Source: an uncultured Oscillospiraceae bacterium
Lineage (GTDB): Bacteria > Bacillota > Clostridia > Oscillospirales > Oscillospiraceae
Reading direction: 5' to 3'
Assembly: GCA_947599875.1 (NCBI GenBank)
Contig: CANQFV010000017.1
Coordinates: 1 to 52,674, forward strand
Length of the DNA: 52,674 bases
This document shows, one piece after another, positions 26,719-33,254 of the stretch. The position numbers and the translations under genes were made by a program. Within the stretch, counting starts at the first letter, position 1. Every line of letters starts with the position of its first letter. The notes beneath the pieces were generated by a model that saw only the letters and a program-made list of their open reading frames with translations, was not told the origin of the DNA and searched no databases.

Positions 26719-28041
26719 ATGAAAATTCCCCTTGAACTGAACAACTATAACGCCCGGGAGAACGCCCCCGCTGGGGCGCACGATCCCGGCATGATGTGGG
26801 ACCCCGTGACGCGGCGTTATTACTCCTACTGCACGGATGCCTACGGCCCCGCCCTGGGGGTGGAGGACCGGATCGGCATCCCCGTCCGGTGGTCGGAGGA
26901 TCTGGTCAGCTTCACCTACCACGGCAGCGCCCTCTCCCCCACCGCCGTGGCCCAGGGCCGGGACAACGGCCCGGCCTACCCCGCCACCCGCGGCTTCTGG
27001 GCGCCTTTTGTGGAATATGCCAACGGCGAATACCGGATGTACTACTCCGCCACCCGGGCCTTCGGCAGCTGGGAGTCCCGGATCTGGCTGGCCACGGCCC
27101 GCCACCCCCTGGGGCCATTTGAGAACCGGGGCGTCGTGGCGGACACCTGGGGCACAAAGAGGACAAGCCCCAACGCCATTGACCCCCACATCATCCGGGA
27201 CGGGGACCGGGTCTATCTGATCTACGGCTCCTTCTTCGGCGGCATCTACATCAAGGAGCTGGATCCGGCCACCGGCCTGTGCCTGGACGGCGACCCCCGC
27301 AAGCCGGGCGTGTGCATCTCCCGCCGGTCCCGCCCGCCGGTGATCGACGGGCCGGAGGGCGCCTCCGCCGCCTTTGTGCCGGAGACCGGGTACTTCTACC
27401 TCTTCCAGTCCTACGGTTGGCTGGGGGACACCTACGACATCCGGGTGGGCCGCTCAAGGTGCGTCACAGGCCCCTATCTGGATCGGCAGGGCCAGGATCT
27501 CCGCGGCGCCTCCCTGGGGGAGAAGCTGGCCGGGAGCTACCGGTTCTCCGCGTCGGCGCCCCCCGTGGGGGACACCGATCCCGGCTGGAGCTGGGGCGGC
27601 CTGCGCGGGCCGGGGCACGGCGTGCCCTTCTATGACCCCAACCGGGACGCCTGGTTCTTCGTCCACCACATCCGGGACGGGGCGGAGGTCAACCGGAAGA
27701 CCGAGAAGGACGGCCGGCAAAGCTTCCGCCGGTTTTATATGATGGTCAGGCCCATGTTCTTTGTGGACGGCTGGCCCGTCCTCTCCCCGGAACCGTTCGG
27801 CGGGGAGGATCTGGCCCCTCAGGTCCCCGTCCCCGGGGACTGGGAGATCATCCGCTTTAACCGGCTGGACGGGACGCAGAAATGCTCCACGCTGGAGCGC
27901 CTCGCCCCGGACTCCCCCCTCTTCGCCCACTCCCGCCTCCTCCTGTGCCCCGATCTGGAAAACGGCGGCACATGCCTGGCCCTCACCGGCGCGGATCAGG
28001 ACGGAGCGTATTGGGGGAAGAAGCTGGCTTTGAAGGCCTAA
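26719..28041 (+). CDS. Cytoplasmic GH43 (arabinanase/arabinofuranosidase type)
   Basis: Five-bladed beta-propeller glycosidase, 440 aa, without signal peptide. Catalytic residues: Asp22 (AHDPGMM), Asp155 (NAIDPHI) and Glu213 (DGPEGAS). The motif FWAPFVEYANGEYRMYYSA is typical of GH43 arabinan enzymes; a C-terminal extension of about 90 residues may be an accessory domain. ATG follows GGAAAGGA. It is divergent from the importer operon. The final residues KLALKA and the TAA stop are encoded by the first unit of repeat-element copy 3 (CTGGCTTTGAAGGCCTAA), so the original C-terminus has probably been replaced. Confidence 0.9.
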   Translation: MKIPLELNNYNARENAPAGAHDPGMMWDPVTRRYYSYCTDAYGPALGVEDRIGIPVRWSEDLVSFTYHGSALSPTAVAQGRDNGPAYPATRGFWAPFVEYANGEYRMYYSATRAFGSWESRIWLATARHPLGPFENRGVVADTWGTKRTSPNAIDPHIIRDGDRVYLIYGSFFGGIYIKELDPATGLCLDGDPRKPGVCISRRSRPPVIDGPEGASAAFVPETGYFYLFQSYGWLGDTYDIRVGRSRCVTGPYLDRQGQDLRGASLGEKLAGSYRFSASAPPVGDTDPGWSWGGLRGPGHGVPFYDPNRDAWFFVHHIRDGAEVNRKTEKDGRQSFRRFYMMVRPMFFVDGWPVLSPEPFGGEDLAPQVPVPGDWEIIRFNRLDGTQKCSTLERLAPDSPLFAHSRLLLCPDLENGGTCLALTGADQDGAYWGKKLALKA

Positions 28042-28296
28042 AGGCCTTCAAATGCCAAGGGGGACGTGCGAAAACACCCCATCGAATTGCGCGGAATTCG
28101 ATGGGGTGTTTTCTGCTGCCGCGCTGCGCGCACGGCCCAGAGGGCCGCACACTTGCGCGGCAAGAGGGATTTTTTGCGAGGCAAAGCCCCGCAAAAAAAA
28201 TATTTGGATTGCGAATACGGGGCGAGGCGTCTGACGTTGACCGGAAGCCGGCGTCCCTGTTGTCGCGACTTTAAGCGACGGCGAAAATAACCGTCC
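28024..28296 (+). repeat. Modular palindromic element, copy 3 (+), overlapping the GH43 stop
   Basis: Begins with CTGGC inside the last codons of GH43. Hairpin A has arms TTTGAAGGCCT/AGGCCTTCAAA. Hairpin B (about 28070-28114) has 19-bp perfect arms that differ from the other copies, with apex GAATT-gcgcgg-AATTC. Hairpin C differs here: GGCCC-aga-GGGCC in place of the ACCAGTC stem, within the same GCCGCGC/GCGCGGC clamp. Hairpin E is the GCGAGGC/GCCCCGC type (28169-28201). A right part up to 28296 ends with half of the GGGACGGTT hairpin. It meets copy 4 tail to tail. Confidence 0.85.
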
Positions 28297-28364
28297 CTCT
28301 GTACCGCCGGGTCAAGCCTCCAGGCAACGAAACAATCTCCCGACCCGCTCTCCCCAATTCCAAT

Positions 28365-28564
28365 ATTTTTTCCAAGGACATGTGCCTTGGAAAAAATCCC
28401 TCTTGCCGCGCAAGTGACCAGTCCGCAGACTGGTCGCGCAGCGCGGCAGCAGGGAAGGCCCCCTGGAATTCCGCAGAATTCCAGGGGGCCTTCCCGCACG
28501 CATCCCCTTGGCAGAAAAAGGGTTTTGGGTTCTCATCAGAGAACCCAAAACCCTTTTTCGCCAG
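28365..28564 (-). repeat. Modular palindromic element, copy 4 (-)
   Basis: Hairpin E (28365-28397) is the CCAAGG/CCTTGG type, hairpin C is GACCAGTC/GACTGGTC, hairpin B (about 28453-28496) has 19-bp perfect arms with apex GAATT-ccgcag-AATTC, and hairpin A (about 28514-28558) has T-runs on both sides and can terminate the gene that stops at 28570. CTGGCG lies five bases after that stop. The extension 28300-28364 closely matches that of copy 1 in the other orientation (AATTGGGGAG, GCGGGTCGGG, ACAGAGGGACGGTT). Confidence 0.85.
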
Positions 28565-28569
28565 TTGTT

Positions 28570-28920
28570 TTAGTAGTAGAATTTCCTGTGGATCAGAACG
28601 CCGGCGTAGATGAGGGAACTCACCACGCACAGGACGGCGGCGTAGATCAGAAGCTGAATAAACGTCACCTTCCACACGTTCACCAGGATCAGGGACAGCA
28701 GCAGAAGCATCACCAGCCAGTAGGCGAAGAGAAACGCCGTAACGCTGGCCCACCGCAGGGTGGTCTTGGCCGTATCCGCCGCGATCTGCTTCCTGGTCAT
28801 TCCGTCGTAATAGGGGTTCACCCTCCTGCGAAAGCCGGGACGGACGGACTTTTTCGGCTCATCCCGCCCCGTCACCCGGGCGCGGCGCTCCCCGTCGTTA
28901 TTTTCCGGAAGATTCGGCAT
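28570..28920 (-). CDS. Small two-helix membrane protein, unknown
   Basis: Protein of 116 aa: a hydrophilic, basic N-terminus (about 55 residues) followed by two hydrophobic segments (SVTAFLFAYWLVMLLLLSLI and LLIYAAVLCVVSSLIYAGVL) and a short C-terminal tail (HRKFYY). I do not recognise a family. The ATG at 28920 lies inside the end of the lipoprotein GH43 gene (23-base overlap), so it is translationally coupled to it; a GTG at 28929 is an alternative start. The stop is followed at once by repeat-element copy 4, whose hairpin A is its likely terminator. Confidence 0.7.
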   Translation of the reverse strand: MPNLPENNDGERRARVTGRDEPKKSVRPGFRRRVNPYYDGMTRKQIAADTAKTTLRWASVTAFLFAYWLVMLLLLSLILVNVWKVTFIQLLIYAAVLCVVSSLIYAGVLIHRKFYY

Positions 28921-30454
28921 ACTTGACACCCCAGATGCTCTCGTTGGCTCCGACCACGGAGAAGACCATCACGTCCGTTCCGGCCTCGTCCTTCATGGCG
29001 CAGAACACGCCCTTGTACTCCTGATCGCCAAGCGTAATGGTGACGTAGGGGGAGTCCTTCTCCATCTCCCAGGTGCCCTCCTGCTGCTCCGTCACGGCCT
29101 TGCCGCCCTTGTTGAGGTACATGATCGAGGGCTGAGCGATGGTGGCGTCGATGTTGTTGCCCTGGTTGATGAAGTAGTAGCGGCCCACCACGTCCTTCTC
29201 GTCGTAACCGGTCTCGCTGATGGTCTCGCCCTGGGTCTGATACGGGAGCATGCAGGGCCAGCCGTCGGCGTTCAGCACAAACTGGTGGACACGGGGGGAG
29301 TGGTACTCGCCCTTCTTTTCAAAGCGGGTGTGGAACACGATGTACTGCTTGCCGTCCTGATCCGTGAAGGCGGAGTTGTGGCCCGTGGCCATATACGCCT
29401 CCGGCAGGCTGGGCAGCATGTAGTTTCCGGAGAGCTTCAGCGCGTAGAAGGCCTGGGCCGTCCTGCCAAGGCCGGAGCCAAGGTTCTGGCCCTTCATATC
29501 CACATACTCCCCGTCCGGCTTATCGGAGCGGAACACGCGGATCTGATAGCCGCCGGTCTGGTTCAGGTCGCCGTAGGAGACGAACAGGAAATAGTACCCG
29601 CTGTTGGCGTCGTACAGGATGTAGGGGGCCTCCATCGTCTCATGACCGCCGCCCACCAGTCTCTTGCCGAAGTAGGGATCCACGTCGTTCTCCGGATCGG
29701 CCTCGGGGTGGATGACCTTGCCGGTCTCCTCGTCGATCTCCAGGAGGAAGATGCCGCCCGACCAGGAGCCGTACACCAGCCAGTCGTTGCCGTCGGCGTC
29801 GGTGAACAGGGTGGGGTCAATGGCGTTGGGCCAATCCCGGAAGTTATACTCATTTGTGGCCGATATGTAGTTCTCCTCGGCGTACTCCTGGGACACATAG
29901 TCCAGCACATCGGTGTACTTGATGGTGTCCTTGTTGAAGCCGGAGTAGATCAGCGCGCCCTGCCAGTCAAAGTTGCCGTCCGGCGTGTCGGACACGGCAT
30001 AGCACAGGTTGGAGGCGTTGAAGGTGGAGCTTGTGCAGTAGTACATCACATACTTGCCCAGCTTCTCGTTGTACTTCACATCCGGCGCCCAGACGGCGTC
30101 GCTGCCGGCGGGGATGACGCTGCTGGTGCTGCCGGTGTAGGCAAAGGCCTGGTCGGCCTTCTGGTAGATGGCGCCGAAGATGGGGTTATTGGGTCCGTAG
30201 CCGCCGCTCATCCGCGTCCAGTTCAGCAGATCCGTACTCTTGGCCGAGTCCATATGCGAGCCGTAGATATAATAGGTATCCCCCACCCGCAGAATGGAGG
30301 GGTCATGCACGGACACATAAGGGGCGGATATGTCCTTGGTGGCGATGCCGCTCATGTCCACCGTGAAGTCATAGTCAGGCTCCTTGGCGCAGGACGCCGC
30401 GGTCAACACAAGGAGGAGTACTGCCATCAGGGCCGAAACAAATCTCTTCTTCAT
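28898..30454 (-). CDS. Secreted GH43 lipoprotein, endo-alpha-1,5-L-arabinanase type
   Basis: Surface lipoprotein of 518 aa (signal peptide ending in TAASC, Cys22). The GH43 propeller (about 45-390) has Asp51 (SVHDPSI), Asp213 (NAIDPTL) and Glu275 (ETMEAPY) as catalytic residues. GH43 endo-arabinanases of subfamily 4/5 share the pattern DPS...GSH...AIDPT...GSW. A C-terminal beta-barrel (about 400-518; GRYYFINQGNNIDATIAQPS, GTWEMEKDSPYVTITLGDQEYKGVF) matches the lipocalin-like GH43 C-terminal domain. It should cut arabinan backbones outside the cell and feed the importers. ATG follows AAAAAGGAG; a near-perfect promoter lies upstream. Confidence 0.93.
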   Translation of the reverse strand: MKKRFVSALMAVLLLVLTAASCAKEPDYDFTVDMSGIATKDISAPYVSVHDPSILRVGDTYYIYGSHMDSAKSTDLLNWTRMSGGYGPNNPIFGAIYQKADQAFAYTGSTSSVIPAGSDAVWAPDVKYNEKLGKYVMYYCTSSTFNASNLCYAVSDTPDGNFDWQGALIYSGFNKDTIKYTDVLDYVSQEYAEENYISATNEYNFRDWPNAIDPTLFTDADGNDWLVYGSWSGGIFLLEIDEETGKVIHPEADPENDVDPYFGKRLVGGGHETMEAPYILYDANSGYYFLFVSYGDLNQTGGYQIRVFRSDKPDGEYVDMKGQNLGSGLGRTAQAFYALKLSGNYMLPSLPEAYMATGHNSAFTDQDGKQYIVFHTRFEKKGEYHSPRVHQFVLNADGWPCMLPYQTQGETISETGYDEKDVVGRYYFINQGNNIDATIAQPSIMYLNKGGKAVTEQQEGTWEMEKDSPYVTITLGDQEYKGVFCAMKDEAGTDVMVFSVVGANESIWGVKYAESSGK

Positions 30455-30490
30455 AACGGTTCTCCTTTTTAAGGTGTTGGAGTGATGGGA

Positions 30491-30547
30491 TTATCTAAAA
30501 TATTTGACTCCGCTTTCAATTATATATGCAAATGCGCCGTATGTCAA
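30491..30547 (-). promoter_or_regulatory. Consensus sigma-A promoter of the lipoprotein GH43, with downstream motif
   Basis: On the minus strand TTGACA (30542-30547), 17 bases, TATAAT (30519-30524): an exact consensus. Just after the expected transcription start lies ATCTAAAATA (plus strand, 30493-30502), identical to the 10-mer in the GH127/regulator intergenic region, well placed for a repressor. A promoter this strong would normally need repression in the absence of substrate. Confidence 0.85.
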
Positions 30548-30622
30548 TAAGATTCCCTCCGATTTTTTGGGCATTTTGCGTAAACCCCGGCGGCCCTCTC
30601 CCGCCCCCTTGCCGAAAAATAA

Positions 30623-30653
30623 AATCTCCCGGGACATTTCCTCCCGGGAGATT
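30623..30653 (-). terminator. Rho-independent terminator of the GH43-CBM42 gene
   Basis: On the minus strand AATCTCCCGGG pairs with CCCGGGAGATT around a 9-base loop, followed by TTATTTTT. It lies about 30 bases after the stop at 30685. Confidence 0.9.
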
Positions 30654-30684
30654 GAAAAACCTGCTTTTGGGAAAAGGCGCGGGG

Positions 30685-32220
30685 TCACTCCACCGTGGCC
30701 ACCGTGAAGGAGGCGGCCTGCGCGTCCTGGCCGTCTGTCAGGGTCAACTGGCCGTCCAGGAGCGTCAGGTACAGCCCCGGGTTGGACACGGACTCAAAGC
30801 TCACGCCCTCCCCGGCAAGGCCGGTAAGAGTCCGGAAGGTCTGAACCTCGGCCTGCTTGCCGTCGTGATCCTGGGCCAGCACCGCCTTGGTGCCGCCGGA
30901 GACGGTGACGTAAAGCCCCGCCTTGTTCTGGGACTCGATGGACACCAGCGTGGCGTCGGAGGCGTCTTGCTTGCCCTGGCGGATCACCCACTGGCCGTCC
31001 AGCTCCACGGCCCCGTCCAGGCCGCTTCCCAGGGCGATGTCGGTGTAGGGATAGGCGTCGTCCGCCATAGAGTTGGCGAAGTGGGCATGCTGAAGCACGT
31101 CGCCCTTCAGGCTCGTGATGGTGGAAACGGTCCCGAATGGCCCGGCCGCCGTCTCCTCCATAGCCGCCACAAGGCCCCTGTCGTCAAAGTGAAGCTCCTC
31201 GATGCAGGCCACACGGCGGAAGCCGCTTCCGTGGGGCAGGGAGCCGTTGTGGTAGATAAACCAGGTCTTGCCCAGGAAGTCAAAGACGGCCATATGGTTG
31301 GTGTTGGAGGTGGCGGAGGGCGCCATGAGCCGGTCCTCCATCACGAAGATGTCCTCCATCAGATTGTCGCCCTCCAGGATGGCATAGGCCATATTCTCCC
31401 GCCAGCCCAGGGCGTAGAACAGGTAGTACGGCCCGTAAGCCTGGCCGTTCTCGTCCGTCCTGCGGTAGAGCCAGGGCGCCTCGGTATAGCTGTCCGGAAC
31501 GATCTTGCTTTTCACGTCCTTGCCGAAGGTGATCTTCCCGTCGCCGTTATAGTCCTTGACGGAGATCATGTCCTCGTTCAGCTCGCAGATGTAGACCTTG
31601 CCGTTGCCCCAGCACAGGTAGCGATGCTCCTGGCCGTCCTCCCCCGTCTCGATCCAGACGGTGGGGTCAATGTCGTTCCAGTCCGAGGTCTGGTCAGTGG
31701 TGAAGGACCCCTTCACGATGGGCGCACCGATATCCACAAACGGCCCGGTGGGGCTGTCAGATACCGCCACGCCGATGGACTGCTTGCCGGAGTCGGTCTT
31801 GTCCCAGGAGCAGAAGTAGAAGTAGTACTTGTCCTTGCCGGAGGCCTCGTCATAGTGCCGGGCGCACTGGCCGGCCCAGGCGGCGTCCGCCGTGCCCCAG
31901 CTCACGTCCTTCATGTTGAGGACAACGCCCTCGTATGTCCAGGACTGGAGATCCTTGGTGGAGTAGCACAGGTACTCCGGGATGTTGTACGCCTCATTGG
32001 TGGCCACGTCGTGGCCCACATAGAGGTAGAGGGTGTCCCCCACCACCAGCGTGGAGGGGTCGCCGCCGTAGGTGAGATTCCCGTCCCCGTCAAACCCCGC
32101 TATGGGGTTCCCGGCGCTCTTGGGGATCTCCGTGGGCTGCGGTTCCTTCTTGCCCCCGGCACAGGCCGCCAGAGACAGGGCCAGGGCAAGCGCGAGAAAC
32201 AGAACGATCCATTTTTTCAT
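30685..32220 (-). CDS. Secreted GH43 lipoprotein with AbfB/CBM42-like C-terminal domain
   Basis: Surface lipoprotein of 511 aa: signal peptide with lipobox LAAC (Cys20), GH43 propeller (about 40-345) with Asp54 (GGDPSTL), Asp185 (NDIDPTV) and Glu247 (SYTEAPW), then a C-terminal beta-trefoil-like module (about 370-511; ESQNKAGLYVTVSGGTKAVL, SFESVSNPGLYLTLLDGQLTL) resembling the arabinofuranose-binding AbfB/CBM42 domain. Likely an arabinofuranosidase or arabinan/arabinoxylan debranching enzyme; the exact linkage cannot be read from sequence. ATG follows GGAAGGAGC. It is transcribed alone, from its own promoter to its own terminator. Confidence 0.92.
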   Translation of the reverse strand: MKKWIVLFLALALALSLAACAGGKKEPQPTEIPKSAGNPIAGFDGDGNLTYGGDPSTLVVGDTLYLYVGHDVATNEAYNIPEYLCYSTKDLQSWTYEGVVLNMKDVSWGTADAAWAGQCARHYDEASGKDKYYFYFCSWDKTDSGKQSIGVAVSDSPTGPFVDIGAPIVKGSFTTDQTSDWNDIDPTVWIETGEDGQEHRYLCWGNGKVYICELNEDMISVKDYNGDGKITFGKDVKSKIVPDSYTEAPWLYRRTDENGQAYGPYYLFYALGWRENMAYAILEGDNLMEDIFVMEDRLMAPSATSNTNHMAVFDFLGKTWFIYHNGSLPHGSGFRRVACIEELHFDDRGLVAAMEETAAGPFGTVSTITSLKGDVLQHAHFANSMADDAYPYTDIALGSGLDGAVELDGQWVIRQGKQDASDATLVSIESQNKAGLYVTVSGGTKAVLAQDHDGKQAEVQTFRTLTGLAGEGVSFESVSNPGLYLTLLDGQLTLTDGQDAQAASFTVATVE

Positions 32221-32272
32221 CAGAACAAGCTCCTTCCCGGTGTGGTATTTTTAGGTTTGTCTAATGTATTTT

Positions 32273-32300
32273 ATTATACGATAAAATATCCACTTGTCAA
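32273..32300 (-). promoter_or_regulatory. Sigma-A promoter of the GH43-CBM42 gene
   Basis: On the minus strand TTGACA (32295-32300), 16 bases, TATAAT (32273-32278). The downstream leader contains the AT-rich TTAGACAAACCTAAA but no exact match to the ATCTAAAATA motif. Confidence 0.85.
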
Positions 32301-32427
32301 GAAAGACCTTGAGAAAAAGCGGTCGGTCAAAAAAACTGCCATCGGTCAATAGAGAATCCCGCCATCCGGGCAAACGGGCTTTTCACCGTCTCATCTGGCC
32401 GGATCCGGCCCGCGGCCCAGCCGCCCC

Positions 32428-33015
32428 TTACCACTCCTTTGATTTTACCTGTCTGTTCAGCTTTGACAGCTCGACCTGAGAGACAAGCAGCCCTACCGCA
32501 GATATGGCGGCAAAGGCTACCCACACCCACGACCGAAGGGCGATCCCCAATACGGCGGAAATAAGGAACAGATACAGCCAGGGCCTTCGCATCTGTTTAT
32601 AACAGTTGATCTTGTCCTCAAAAGTGGTGTGCAGCTCAAAAGGCCTGCCGTCGCTCTCCCTTTCTACGATCAACAGCTCGCGGTTGAAGGTGGTGCGGTT
32701 TGTGGCGATCCTCCCGCCCTGGTCGGCCCACGGGCGCACAACAGCTTTTCCCACGTTCCAGTTGAGATTGACGGCTTTGAAGTGGACGCGATAACCGCAT
32801 TCTTCCAAAAACCGCGCATAATCCTCTGCGCCCTCCGCCGATTTTTGCCCCACAAACTCCACGCAGTACTGATACTGGCCCGGCTTACACTCCTCAAACT
32901 CGTAAAGCAGCCTTCCGGTACTGATCAACCTGTATCCCGTTGCGGCCATCTTGTTCAGCCATTTTTCCTGTGATGCAATCAGTCCGCCAAAAAAGCGACA
33001 GCATTTCTTGTTCAT
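32428..33015 (-). CDS. DUF2812 membrane protein
   Basis: Protein of 195 aa resembling DUF2812: a cytoplasmic N-terminal domain (about 1-140; FGGLIASQEKWLNKMAATGYRL is the typical opening, with paired Cys near residue 5) and two C-terminal helices (WLYLFLISAVLGIALRSWVW, VAFAAISAVGLLVSQVEL). DUF2812 genes are normally the second gene of a PadR-regulator operon. The ATG overlaps the TGA of an upstream PadR fragment (ATGA) and has GGGAGGTGC before it. Because the regulator is truncated and its promoter is missing, this gene may now be silent or read from elsewhere. Confidence 0.85.
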   Translation of the reverse strand: MNKKCCRFFGGLIASQEKWLNKMAATGYRLISTGRLLYEFEECKPGQYQYCVEFVGQKSAEGAEDYARFLEECGYRVHFKAVNLNWNVGKAVVRPWADQGGRIATNRTTFNRELLIVERESDGRPFELHTTFEDKINCYKQMRRPWLYLFLISAVLGIALRSWVWVAFAAISAVGLLVSQVELSKLNRQVKSKEW

Positions 33016-33170
33016 AAAGCACCTCCCATGATCTCCGCCGCTGTCTTCGTCAGTTCCAGCAGTCTTGCCAATTCCTTTTCCGCGGTCTCCCTGCCAAGCG
33101 CTGTGATGGAATATTCCTTTTTTCGTTTTTTCCGGCCCTTTTTGAAAACCTGGCGCCGGGATATTTCTAA
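33012..33170 (-). pseudogene. C-terminal remnant of a PadR-family regulator
   Basis: The frame ending at 33012 encodes KKEYSITALGRETAEKELAR followed by LLELTKTAAEIMGGAL, matching the end of a PadR domain (the YSITALGR segment is the usual last wing and helix) and overlapping the DUF2812 start as ATGA. The expected winged-helix part (about 70 residues) is absent: upstream sequence is basic low-complexity and then the promoter side of the divergent kinase gene. It is therefore a truncated gene; the left breakpoint (about 33170) is approximate. Confidence 0.7.
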
Positions 33171-33254
33171 TTGCTTTTCCCCGCCCTGTATGGTAAGATA
33201 AAGATAAAATAAGGTGAAATACTTTGACTTCAAGATATACGGGGGTATCCACAG

